A stretch of 64,000 nucleotides of DNA, from assembly GCF_013618625.1 (NCBI RefSeq), contig NZ_JABRWO010000008.1:310001-374000 (forward strand), written 5' to 3'. Of this stretch, positions 1 to 8,900 are shown one piece after another (the stretch's first letter is position 1; the number at the start of each line of letters is the position of its first letter). Origin of the DNA: Bremerella alba (lineage in GTDB: Bacteria; Planctomycetota; Planctomycetia; Pirellulales; Pirellulaceae). Made by a program: the position numbers and the translations under genes. A model generated the notes under the pieces. It searched no databases. It was given only the letters and a program-made list of their open reading frames with translations, and was not told the origin of the DNA.

Positions 1-182
1 TCTTCCCATTGGCTGGCCAATTGCTCAGGGGAGTTGATCTCTACGGTATTTAGACCCAGTTCCTCCAACAGCTCGCGCAGACGTGCATGGTGTTGCGGCT
101 TGTCATAGCCACCGGCGATGCGATTAATGAAAAGCCAAGCGGTTTCTGTCGAAGTTGCTCGGCGAGCTTCCGTAAAGGTCAC
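1..182 (-). CDS. Partial hypothetical protein, 5' end only (runs off the left edge)
   Basis: Reading leftward from a GTG at 182 there is an open frame to the window edge of about 60 codons, with protein-like composition (for example FINRIAGGYDKPQHHARLRE and LLEELGLNTVEINSPEQLA). An in-frame TAA lies 13 codons upstream of the GTG and no ATG lies between, so GTG 182 is the only reasonable start, although no Shine-Dalgarno sequence is visible. The family is not recognised. It could also be a fragment of a decayed gene, because the upstream stop is close. Confidence 0.35.
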   Translation of the reverse strand, partial: MTFTEARRATSTETAWLFINRIAGGYDKPQHHARLRELLEELGLNTVEINSPEQLASQWE

Positions 183-602
183 TGGTGCGTTGCTCGTGAA
201 GGTGCGTCTAACTAAGGATTATCTCATCCTATCCGTCTACCTGGCAAAAACGAAGGCTAACGTAATTCCATTTCAATTTGAGACGTTTTTCAGCTTCGCG
301 TAGTCATGAACACCCGGCGTCTCAACATGAGATGCGATAGGCAAATGGTAAGTTGCTCATTGACAATAGGTTATGGCTTGTTTTCTCGTTTCTAGACAAA
401 GGGCCAGGAAAAAACCCGCTAAAAATAGTATAATATAGGGGTGTGTATTATTTCTTTGTGGCATCTTGGGTCACGTACGCAAAATTCCCATTTGCATTAA
501 TTTATGCGTGTTTGGCTCTAATTTATCTAAAGTTTTGCGTGCCAGTAAGTTCGGATCGTTTTTGAGATTTTTCGTTGGTTTGGTTCGGAAATTGCACAAT
601 GA
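183..602. other. AT-rich gene-free stretch
   Basis: No credible gene is seen here. The segment from about 410 to 560 is clearly richer in A and T than the rest of the window. It contains a good -10-like TATAAT at 429-434, but no matching -35 hexamer at 16-18 bp. A weak CACAAT at 594-599, just before the structured RNA candidate, could be that RNA's -10. Nothing else could be assigned. Confidence 0.4.
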
Positions 603-740
603 AAGTTCATCGGCTCCTCGGAGGAGTCGGTAAGCTGGCCCGTGGGGCCGCTGTCGAACTTAAGCTGGGTGGTTTGCCTTGCCCCTGACGATTCAGCTTC
701 TCCAACGCGGGTTGGTACGACAGCGGTCCCTCGATTTTTT
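603..740 (+). ncRNA. Candidate structured RNA or attenuator with intrinsic terminator
   Basis: Manual pairing shows a dense set of stems. AAGTTC (603-608) pairs with GAACTT (656-661) and encloses an 8-bp hairpin (611-618 with 622-629) and a 5-bp hairpin (637-641 with 645-649). A 13-bp stem with one G-U (644-656 with 718-730) encloses two more hairpins (662-667 with 694-699, and 702-706 with 711-715) and is followed by six T residues at 735-740, as in a Rho-independent terminator. The 13-bp stem uses bases needed by the first fold, so the two folds exclude each other. No gene follows before the tRNA at 942, which favours a free-standing RNA over a leader. It does not resemble tmRNA, SRP RNA or RNase P RNA as far as I can tell. 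Confidence 0.4.
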
Positions 741-941
741 CTTGGGTTATTTTTCTAGCTAAGTCTCGCATTAAGTTCGCTTTAGCCTGAATTCTCGTGT
801 GCTTTTCGAGCCAAGACTCATTTCCTTGTTGGGTCGTCTGTCAAACCTTGCCTTAGTTTCTAAAATCAATGGCTAGGGTAAGTTGACGCAATCGATGACC
901 TTCAGTATCTTGGAGCGTTTTGATTCGCGACTCGCGAGTAA

Positions 942-1015
942 GCCAGCGTAGCTTCAATTGGCAGAGCACAGCATTCGTAATGCTGGGGTTACGAGTTCGA
1001 CTCTCGTCGCTGGCT
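942..1015 (+). tRNA. tRNA-Thr (anticodon CGT)
   Basis: A full cloverleaf can be drawn: acceptor stem GCCAGCG (942-948) with CGCTGGC (1008-1014), a D arm with the GG of the D loop, anticodon stem CAGCA/TGCTG around the seven-base loop TTCGTAA, and a T arm ACGAG/CTCGT with loop TTCGACT. The anticodon CGT reads ACG (threonine). The 3' CCA is not encoded; the discriminator base is T1015. It lies about 150 bp upstream of the TPR gene and is probably transcribed separately. Confidence 0.95.
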
Positions 1016-1168
1016 CTTCTTGTTTCCCAAATGCGAATGGGTAATCGACTCGCTTCCAGTCAGGACAATTCCTAACTTGGTCAATAAAAAGCGGGGAAAC
1101 GCAGTGCCCAATGATCTCCCCCGAGCTTTCGCACTTGGGCCTCGACAAAACCGTTTGGAGCCCCGTTG

Positions 1169-2500
1169 ATGATTCAAGGAATCGATTTCGATCTTAAGAG
1201 CGTTGTTCTCACGAATTCATCCTTCGGTCCGGAGGAGATTCGTCAGATCCTGCGAACGGTAGGACGCGACTACAACGCCTTTTCAACGCTTCGCGATAGC
1301 GTTTCCGAGCTGGAAGACCAGTCGGAAGAGCGTTCGCCGGCCACAAACGTCCGATTGGGCGTTTGTCAGTTCATTATGGGTAATTACAATGGGGCCGTTC
1401 AAACGCTATCGGCCGCCGATGGTGGTGCCCTGGCCCATTATTATCTTGGGCGTAGCTATTTCTGCATGCAGAAATTCGACAAGGCGATTGAAGCATTTCA
1501 GTCGGCCCAGACTGCTGGTTACAACAAAGACGATTGCCAGCTGGGAATCATCGAATCGCTTCGCAGCAAAGGCGAATCTGAACAAGCATTGCAGATGCTG
1601 GACAATATGTTCGGCCCAATCGAGTCCACCGCCAATTATCTCTATCAGCGTGCTGCCACGGTTGCTTCGCTGGGGGGCAATCCAGCGGAAGTGGTTGCTC
1701 TTTACGAGCGTGCTGTCGAAGCCGATCCGGGCCATGCAGGGGCGCTTTTCGGTCTGGCTTTGGAAAACGATCGTCGCGGTAACGACACGATGGCATTGCA
1801 GCTTTACCAGAATGCTGCCGCTGTTTTTCCTACGCATGTGGGTGCTCTGCTGAACCTTGGTCTGCTTCACGAAGATCGGGGTGAATATGATCGTGCGACG
1901 CACTGCTACCAACGGGTTCTCGATTCTTACCCGGCCGATAAGCGAGCTCGTATGTACATGAAGGATGCTCAGGCATCCGGCGATATGTACTACGACGAAG
2001 AAGAGCAGAAGAAACGCGACCGCATGTCGCAAGTGCTCAGCATTCCGGTTACCGATTTCGAGTTGTCGGTCCGAAGTCGGAACTGTCTGCAGAAGATGGG
2101 CATCATGACTTTGGGCGACCTATGCCGCTGCTCAGAGCAAGAGCTTTTGGCGAGTAAGAACTTCGGCGAAACGTCACTGGTTGAGATCCGTGACATGCTG
2201 CGTTCTAAAGGGCTGGAATTGGGCCAGGCGTCGACTGAAAAGCCATCGACACCTGAGGTCAGCTACGATACTTCCGGTTTGTCTCCAGACGAGCAGGCAC
2301 TGCTGGATCGTCCCATTGCTGAACTCAGCCTGTCGGTTCGTGCTCGCAAGTGCATGGTTCGCTTGGGGATTTCCACCATTGGCGAACTGGTTCGACGCAC
2401 CGGCGATGAACTTCTCGAATGCAAGAACTTCGGCGTGACTAGCTTGAACGAAGTTCGCGAGAAGCTGACTAACTACAACCTGAAGCTTCGCGGCGACTAA
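1169..2500 (+). CDS. TPR protein with two C-terminal RNA polymerase alpha-CTD-like domains
   Basis: Residues 1 to about 265 are tetratricopeptide-type helical repeats (for example AHYYLGRSYFCMQKFDKAIE and LNLGLLHEDRGEYDRATHCY). They are followed by two copies of the helix-hairpin-helix fold of the RNA polymerase alpha subunit C-terminal domain, at about 293-352 and 382-443. Both carry the typical LSVR.R.C pattern, a G(I/S)MT/STIGEL-like hairpin and a K-N-F-G turn. In the true alpha subunit this domain contacts UP-element DNA and activators. Here there is no alpha N-terminal domain, so a role in polymerase assembly is unlikely; a DNA- or polymerase-contacting scaffold is inference. ATG 1169 is chosen over TTG 1166 because GGAG (1157-1160) is well spaced. 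A strong terminator follows. The cytoplasmic location is inferred from the lack of a signal peptide. Confidence 0.85.
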   Translation: MIQGIDFDLKSVVLTNSSFGPEEIRQILRTVGRDYNAFSTLRDSVSELEDQSEERSPATNVRLGVCQFIMGNYNGAVQTLSAADGGALAHYYLGRSYFCMQKFDKAIEAFQSAQTAGYNKDDCQLGIIESLRSKGESEQALQMLDNMFGPIESTANYLYQRAATVASLGGNPAEVVALYERAVEADPGHAGALFGLALENDRRGNDTMALQLYQNAAAVFPTHVGALLNLGLLHEDRGEYDRATHCYQRVLDSYPADKRARMYMKDAQASGDMYYDEEEQKKRDRMSQVLSIPVTDFELSVRSRNCLQKMGIMTLGDLCRCSEQELLASKNFGETSLVEIRDMLRSKGLELGQASTEKPSTPEVSYDTSGLSPDEQALLDRPIAELSLSVRARKCMVRLGISTIGELVRRTGDELLECKNFGVTSLNEVREKLTNYNLKLRGD

Positions 2501-2534
2501 CTTGTCGTTGTGTGGCCAGTGGCCTGCAAACTTA

Positions 2535-2564
2535 AACCCATGCGGAAAGCCGCGTGGGTTTTTT
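2535..2564 (+). terminator. Rho-independent terminator after the TPR/alpha-CTD gene
   Basis: An 11-bp stem (2535-2545 with 2550-2560, one T-G wobble) with loop AAAG runs directly into a T-tract to 2564. The tgt start codon at 2566 abuts it. This makes GTG 2554, inside the stem, an unlikely start for tgt. Confidence 0.85.
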
Positions 2565-2565
2565 C

Positions 2566-3732
2566 ATGGAGCTTCGAGACACTTTGGAACAATCGACGTT
2601 TGATCGTCCCGCAGAAGCCGACTGGTTTCAGTACCGTTTGAAGCACGAAGATGGCACCTCGAAGGCGCGTCGCGGAGAATTTGTGACGCCGCATGGCGCA
2701 GTGCAAACGCCTGCTTTCATGCCGGTTGGAACCCAGGGGACGGTCAAAGGTCTTGAGATCGGCATGGTGCGGCAGACCGGTGCCGAGATGATCTTGGGGA
2801 ACACATACCATCTTTCGCTGCGGCCGGGGGATGACATCGTTGCCGAGCTCGGTGGGCTTCACCGATTCATGGACTGGCAGGGCCCCATCCTGACCGACAG
2901 TGGCGGCTTTCAGATTTTCAGTCTTGCGCAGATGCGAAAGATCACCGAGAAAGAGGCCATCTTCCAGTCGCATATCGATGGCCGCAAAATCCATCTTTCG
3001 CCTGAACGAAGTATCGAGATTCAAGAGAATCTAGGCAGTGATATTGCCATGGTGCTCGACCACGTGGTCGAGTTGCCCAACGAAACGAAGGTGATTCGTG
3101 AAGCGATGGACCGCTCAATCCGTTGGGCGAAGCGATGCCAAGATGCTGCGTCGCGAAAAGATCAGGCTCAGTTTGCGATTGTTCAGGGAGGGCTCGATGA
3201 AAGTCTTCGCGTGGAATGCGCCGAGCGTCTGGCCGAGCTGAATTTCCCCGGCTATGCCATCGGCGGGTTGAGTGTCGGTGAACCGCCTCCAGAGATGTAT
3301 CGAATTCTCGACGCGACCTGCCCTACCCTACCGGCGAATAAGCCACGGTACTTGATGGGCGTTGGCCGGCCTGAAGATCTGTTAGAGGGGATTCGTCGCG
3401 GTGTCGACCTGTTTGATTGCGTGATGCCCACACGTAACGGCCGCAACGCGTTGGCCTTCACCGATGAAGGGACCGTTCGTCTTCGCAATGCAAAGCACCA
3501 GCGAGATCCTACCCCCTTGGACTCGAAGAGCGTTCCTCAGGTTGCGGGACTCAGTCGGGCCTATTTTCGTCATTTATTTATGGCGAAGGAGATGTTGGGC
3601 CCCATCTTATTGTCGCTACACAATGTGGCTTATTATCAGCGGCTGATGCGTGAGGCTCGGCAAGCGATTGAAGAAGATCGATTCGAAGCCTATTACGAGC
3701 AAAAGATGGCAGGTTGGTCGTCTGGTGGGTAG
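2566..3732 (+). CDS. tgt: Queuine/preQ1 tRNA-guanine transglycosylase, zinc cysteines missing
   Basis: Tgt exchanges guanine 34 of GUN-anticodon tRNAs for preQ1 in queuosine synthesis. The protein is 388 residues, a normal length. It keeps the TDSGGFQ loop (Asp111), the GGL.VGE substrate loop and the catalytic Asp284 in [13 protein letters not shown]. The C-terminal zinc site is abnormal. Bacterial Tgt has C-x-C-x2-C about three residues after PLD, before SRAY. Here that stretch (residues 320-329) reads [10 protein letters not shown] and has no cysteine; only the histidine ligand (His352 in LSLHN) remains. The flanking sequence aligns without a break, so a frameshift does not explain it. Start: ATG 2566; the first about 25 residues are extra relative to many homologues. 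It may still be active with a metal-free fold, or be a non-catalytic variant. Confidence 0.92.
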   Translation: MELRDTLEQSTFDRPAEADWFQYRLKHEDGTSKARRGEFVTPHGAVQTPAFMPVGTQGTVKGLEIGMVRQTGAEMILGNTYHLSLRPGDDIVAELGGLHRFMDWQGPILTDSGGFQIFSLAQMRKITEKEAIFQSHIDGRKIHLSPERSIEIQENLGSDIAMVLDHVVELPNETKVIREAMDRSIRWAKRCQDAASRKDQAQFAIVQGGLDESLRVECAERLAELNFPGYAIGGLSVGEPPPEMYRILDATCPTLPANKPRYLMGVGRPEDLLEGIRRGVDLFDCVMPTRNGRNALAFTDEGTVRLRNAKHQRDPTPLDSKSVPQVAGLSRAYFRHLFMAKEMLGPILLSLHNVAYYQRLMREARQAIEEDRFEAYYEQKMAGWSSGG

Positions 3733-3824
3733 GTCTTTCTCGAGTTATTCACGAAGTTTTTGAATCCATACTGCGGCATTCGGCTTCCAAGGGGTACGTC
3801 GTACTCTTTGCCTGCGCGCCAACC

Positions 3825-5195
3825 ATGAAGGAACTCTTGATGCATCTATTGCCCGTTGCTGGCCGATCCCTGTTGGTCACCACGTTTTCTGTTGCTTTGG
3901 TCTTCTTGGCTTCTCAGGCTGGGATGGCGGATGACTGGCCCCAATGGATGGGACCGCAACGCGATGATGTGTACCGTGAGTCAGGCGTCATCAACGCTAT
4001 TCCCGAGGATGGATTGAAGGTCAAGTGGCGCGTTCCGATTTCTGGTGGCTATGCCGGCCCAGCGGTCGCCAATGGCCGTGTTTTTGTGACCGATTATCTA
4101 GCGGCATCCAACGAAATCTCCAATAATCCCGGCGCACGGCAGGATCGCCAAGGAAAAGAACGCGTGCTCGCTTTCAGTGCCGAGTCCGGCGAAAAACTGT
4201 GGGAGTACGCCTACGATCGACCGTATTCCATTAGCTACGCTGTGGGGCCGCGATGCACTCCGAGCGTCGATGGCGACCTGCTCTATTGGATGGGTGCCGA
4301 AGGCGATTTGGTCTGTTTACAGGTCGAAACAGGCGAACTCGCGTGGCGTCGGAGTCTGGTAGATGACTTTGGTGCTGAGATCCCAATTTGGGGATGCTCT
4401 GGCCATCCCCTAGTGGATGGCGACCTGCTTTACGTCATGGTGGGGGGCGAAGGGCAAGGGGTTGTTGCTTTCGATAAACGCTCCGGCGAGGTGCAGTGGA
4501 AGGCGCTCGACACGAAGATGGGCTATGCACCGCCATCGATTATTGAAACTAGCGGTACTCGGCAGTTGATCATCTATCACCCGGAAGGGGTGTCGTCGCT
4601 CAATCCCAAGACCGGGCAGCAGTATTGGGAAATCGACATTGAGCCAGCTTTCGAGATGTCGATTGCTCGCCCTATGGTCGAAGGGAACCGGATGTACGCC
4701 AGCGGAATTGGGAACCAATCGGTCATGATCGAGCTGGAAGAAGATCAGCCCGGGGCAAAAGCACTTTGGTATGGCGAGCCGAAGACCTCGGTTTATAGCG
4801 GTACCGCGACCCCTTTGTTTGTGGATGGGGTGGTCTACGGCAGCGACTGTAGCGTCGGTAGTCTGATCGCAGTGGATGCCAGCAATGGGGATCGCTTATG
4901 GACAAACTTCCAGGCGACCAAGCCTGACGAAACTCGGTTCATCAAGCACGGCACTGCGTTTCTAACGCGGCTCGGGGAGAGTGACCGGTATCTTGTTTTC
5001 AGCGAAGTTGGCGATTTATTAGTTGCCAAAATGACTAAAAGCGGCTTCGAGTCACTGGGGCGCTTCCATGTTTTGGACCCGACCAGCGAAGCATTTGGCC
5101 GCCAGGTTGTCTGGACGCACCCTGCTTATGCCAATCAAACCGGCTTTTTCCGAAACGACAAAGAACTTGTCGCGGTCGATCTAGCACAAGAATAG
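3825..5195 (+). CDS. Exported PQQ-like beta-propeller protein
   Basis: 456 residues with an N-terminal hydrophobic signal sequence ending near MADD. The mature part begins with the planctomycete motif DWPQWMGPQRDDVYRES and continues with repeated propeller blades of the PQQ/BamB type (GPAVANGRVFVTDY, VLAFSAESGEKLWEY, LVCLQVETGELAWRR, VVAFDKRSGEVQWKA and similar). Such proteins sit in the periplasm. Many are scaffolds or dehydrogenase-like, and the sequence alone does not give a substrate. An upstream in-frame start at 3714 would overlap tgt, so ATG 3825 (or ATG 3840) is preferred because it places the signal peptide at the terminus. It is 92 bp downstream of tgt and ends before a terminator-like hairpin. 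Confidence 0.85.
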   Translation: MKELLMHLLPVAGRSLLVTTFSVALVFLASQAGMADDWPQWMGPQRDDVYRESGVINAIPEDGLKVKWRVPISGGYAGPAVANGRVFVTDYLAASNEISNNPGARQDRQGKERVLAFSAESGEKLWEYAYDRPYSISYAVGPRCTPSVDGDLLYWMGAEGDLVCLQVETGELAWRRSLVDDFGAEIPIWGCSGHPLVDGDLLYVMVGGEGQGVVAFDKRSGEVQWKALDTKMGYAPPSIIETSGTRQLIIYHPEGVSSLNPKTGQQYWEIDIEPAFEMSIARPMVEGNRMYASGIGNQSVMIELEEDQPGAKALWYGEPKTSVYSGTATPLFVDGVVYGSDCSVGSLIAVDASNGDRLWTNFQATKPDETRFIKHGTAFLTRLGESDRYLVFSEVGDLLVAKMTKSGFESLGRFHVLDPTSEAFGRQVVWTHPAYANQTGFFRNDKELVAVDLAQE

Positions 5196-5250
5196 GTCTA
5201 ATGGGGTGGTTTGGGCAATTCCCGTCGTCAACAAGATGATCGCAGAGGGT

Positions 5251-5277
5251 AAATGGTGGTCTATCAGGCCACCTTTT
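5251..5277 (+). terminator. Probable terminator after the PQQ-propeller gene
   Basis: A 7-bp stem GGTGGTC/GGCCACC (5255-5261 with 5267-5273, one T-G wobble) with loop TATCA is flanked by AAA and TTTT; a second T-run follows at 5282-5286. Confidence 0.55.
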
Positions 5278-5502
5278 GCCGTTTTTGGGCGGATTGGCCG
5301 CTATTGCCGGTATAGAACGAAACTCTTATCATGAGCGGTTTCGATGTGCTGTCACTTGGTTGACGGTACAGAAGCAAGTCCATTCTCTCGCTGATTCTGA
5401 CCTTATTCAGGAGTGACAGCGACCCAACTAGGGTTGCCGTGACAACTGGGACAGCGGAATGCGATCAGTGAGCCAGGCAAGTGGTAGGAAGCGTCGGCGG
5501 AA
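5278..5502. other. Intergenic region before yajC
   Basis: Together with the terminator before it, this forms a gene-free gap of about 300 bp. No open frame with protein-like content was seen. The promoter of the yajC-secDF unit presumably lies here, but no convincing -35/-10 pair could be picked. Confidence 0.3.
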
Positions 5503-5856
5503 ATGTTTGATTTGACGGCAATGCCGGTTCACATCTTAGCGCAAGAAGGCGGTTTCGCGAATCCTCTCACCTGGCTTCCCATTGTGGCCATTCTGGTGTT
5601 GGGTTATTTCATGTTGATCCGGCCGGAGCAAAAAAAAGCTTCCGATGCCCAGAAAATGCTGGAAGGGATCAAAAAAAATGACCGCGTGGAAACGATCGGA
5701 GGGATCATCGCCACCGTGGTCAGTGTGAAGAAAGACCAGCAAGAGGTTGTGCTTCGCCTGGACGAAAAGTCGGGCACAGAGTTGCGGGTTCGTTTGCGAG
5801 CGATCGCCACTGTTCTCTCGAGAGAGGGAAAAGCGAGCGATAACGCCGAATCCTGA
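5503..5856 (+). CDS. yajC: Preprotein translocase subunit YajC
   Basis: 117 residues with one transmembrane helix (LTWLPIVAILVLGYFMLI) followed by the family hallmark RPEQKK and the cytoplasmic domain (NDRVETIGGIIATVVSVKKD). YajC associates with SecDF and the SecYEG channel at the inner membrane. It lies directly upstream of secDF, the usual order in bacteria. ATG 5503 is used; ATG 5521 (MPVHILAQEGG) is also possible. Confidence 0.95.
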   Translation: MFDLTAMPVHILAQEGGFANPLTWLPIVAILVLGYFMLIRPEQKKASDAQKMLEGIKKNDRVETIGGIIATVVSVKKDQQEVVLRLDEKSGTELRVRLRAIATVLSREGKASDNAES

Positions 5857-5967
5857 TTTCCGCCTATTGCGGCTCGAATGGACGATTCAAGGACGAATTC
5901 CCCTTTCCATATTCCACCATACGACTTGCCAGGAAGCGCAGACGCTGCCAAGGCTTGGAGACACGTA

Positions 5968-8900
5968 ATGCAGAAGAGTTGCACGATTTTTGCTGTCATG
6001 CTCGTGCTGTCGCTGACCGTCACATTGATGACCGGCGTCGATTTCGGGCTGGACGCCGGCGGAAGTTCGTGGCTGGGCTCAACCGCGATGGCACAAGAAG
6101 CGCCGTCGACGGAAGTTCCCGTCCCCACGACAGATGTCGCACCAGTTGAAGCACCGAGTTCTGGAGGTTCGCAAACATTCAATGTGTTGGGGATTATTCT
6201 CCTCACCATTGTGGTGCCGTACGTGTTGGGCTTTTGGCTGGCGACCGCGATTCGCATGCCGGAGCTGAGCCGCAAGCTGGGCATTACCTTTGCCAGCCTG
6301 GTTTGCAGTGTCACGGTTTGCTTTCTGCTCTGGCCGCCCAAGTTTGGTATCGACCTGCAAGGTGGTGTCATTCTGGTGTATGAAGTCGACGAGCAGGCCA
6401 GTTTGGATTTGCTTGCCTCGGATGTCAGTTCCGAGAACACCGGCATGAATCTGACGCCGGAACGGCAGCTCGAGCAAGGTACCGCTCAGTTGATCACTCA
6501 GCTGCAAAAACGTATCAATCCATCGGGTGTTTCCGAAGTGATCATTCGCCCCTACGGCGAAAATCAGGTGGAAGTGATCGTTCCGCAAGCCGAGTCGTCC
6601 GACCTCGATTCGATCAAGCGACTCATCACCAAAGCAGGTGTGCTCGACTTTATGATCGTGGCTAACAAGCAAGACCACGATTACCTGTTCACGCGTGCCG
6701 AAGACGAAGCTCAGATAGGCGTGACTTATGTCAGCGACCGTGAAGGCAACCGCATCGGACGCTGGGTTCGTGTCGACGACGAAGCCCGCGGGGCCGTTGG
6801 TGAACCGAACTTTGCCGATCCAAACTTGACGCCGTACCTCAACAGCCAACGTCACTTAGTGCGTGGCGGTGGCCCTGGCGTTCCGTTTGAAGTGCTGATG
6901 CGTGTCGAACGTCCGGAGGCTCGCCTGGGTGGTAAGCATCTGTCTTCGTCGAGGGTACAACGTGACGAATATGGTAAGCCAGCGGTTGGGTTTGAGTTTG
7001 GTGTCGATGGTGCTAATCGCATGGGACGCCTATCGCAGGAAAACCTGAGTGAGACCAACATCCCGCGTAAGCTTGGGATTGTGATGGATAACTATCTGAT
7101 CTCGGCTCCGCGAATCAACGCAATGATCACCGATAGCGGTATCATCACCGGCGATTTCACGCAGCAAGAGGTGACCGACCTGGTACAGGTGCTTCGCAGC
7201 GGTAAGCTGCCGGTTGTGCTCCGTAAGGAACCGATCAGCGAACAGCAAATCAGTGCTACGCTGGGTGACGATACGATCCGTAAGGGGAAGGTCGCCATTT
7301 CGGTCTCGCTGATTGCCGTGCTAATTTTCATGGCCATCTATTACCGTGTTGCCGGTTTGGTCGCCTGTTTTGCCCTGGTTTTCAACCTGGTGTTGATCCT
7401 AGCTGTCATGATTGCCATTAAGGCTGACCTGACGCTTCCGGGGATTGCCGGTTTGGTGTTAACCGTGGGTATGGCGGTGGACGCCAACGTGCTGATTTTC
7501 GAGCGGATACGCGAAGAGATCAACGGCGGGGCCACGCTGCGAGTTGCTCTTTCCAACGGTTTCGGCAAAGCGATGTCGACTATCGTGGACGCGAATATTA
7601 CGACATTGATTACCGCCGCCGTGTTGTATCGCATTGGTACCGATCAGGTGCGTGGTTTCGCCGTGACGTTGTTTGTCGGTATTTTGATGAGTATGTTCAC
7701 CGCGATCTATGTTTCGCGTGGCATCTTCGACATTCTCGAAAAGAAACGTCTTCTCACGACGCTCAAGTTCCTGCCATCGGCCTCTAGCATCGGCTACGAC
7801 TTCATCGGCAAGCAGAAGGTTGCCGGGATGATCTCGCTGGTCGTGATTCTGGTCGGCATGATCGGAGTGGGTGTTCGTGGCAAGGATATCTTCGATATCG
7901 ACTTCAACGGTGGTTCTTCGGTACAGGTCTTCCTGGAAGAACCGATGCCCATCTCTGAAATTCGGAGCAAGTTGACCGACGTACTGCCAGACCTCTCGGT
8001 CAGTGCTGTGACAATGGAAGGCTACGAGGATCGTATCTATAAGGTCGATACCTCGATGTCGGAATATGGTCAGCTTGGCAAGGTCGTCGTCACCGATCGC
8101 ACCGGAGCTTCGGCCGAGGTCGACTTGGCAGGCGTTGAAACCCTGAGCGGGATCATCGACCGTCTTGCCACCGCTGAAGTAGGCGTGGCCATCTTGCCGA
8201 ACACGGACGGGGACGGAATTGAATTCCAAGACGAGACAGGTGCTGATTCGGGTGCGATGTCTGTTAAAAATGTCGACGACGACACGCAGACGGCAGATCA
8301 CCTGCGAATGAACTTCAGCACCGATGCTTTACGGTACAACACTGGTGCGATTCCGGCCGGTGTTGAAGTGGTTCAGGATCGGATCTCGCGAGTATTTACC
8401 GGCCCCAATGGCGAGAGCCAGCTGGTGATGCATAACATGGACTTCGTGCCGCCAACTGCCGCCCCAGGTAGTCAGGCTGCACCGCCAGCGAAGATCGAAG
8501 CTCCCGAAACCTCGCCGACAACGACGGAGCCTGTCCAGTCAGCTCCGGAACCGGAAGCGACTTCGGAGAAAGAAGAAGTTCCGGCAGAAACGACGGAAGA
8601 AAAGCCTGAGGCTCCCGAAGGTGACATGCAGTCGTTCATCGCGCCTGTTTCTTCGCACCTGATGGCCATGCTGCCGTGGCACGTTACCCTCGACGTCCTG
8701 CTGCAAGATAACGGCGAGGGAGAATCGCCTGCTCCAGAGCAACCGGCTGATGAGGCCCCTGCCGAAGAAAAGCCAGCGGAGGAAAAAACCGCGGAAGAAC
8801 CGGCAGCGGAAGAGAAGCCGATGGAAGACGCTCCGACCGAGGAGAAGCCAGCTGCAGAACCAGCCGCTCCGATGGAAGAAGCTCCGGCTGCTGAGGCACC

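Noticed and set aside
3714-3824. N-terminal extension of the PQQ-propeller protein overlapping tgt
   Set aside because: It would put 37 residues before the signal peptide and overlap the tgt end.
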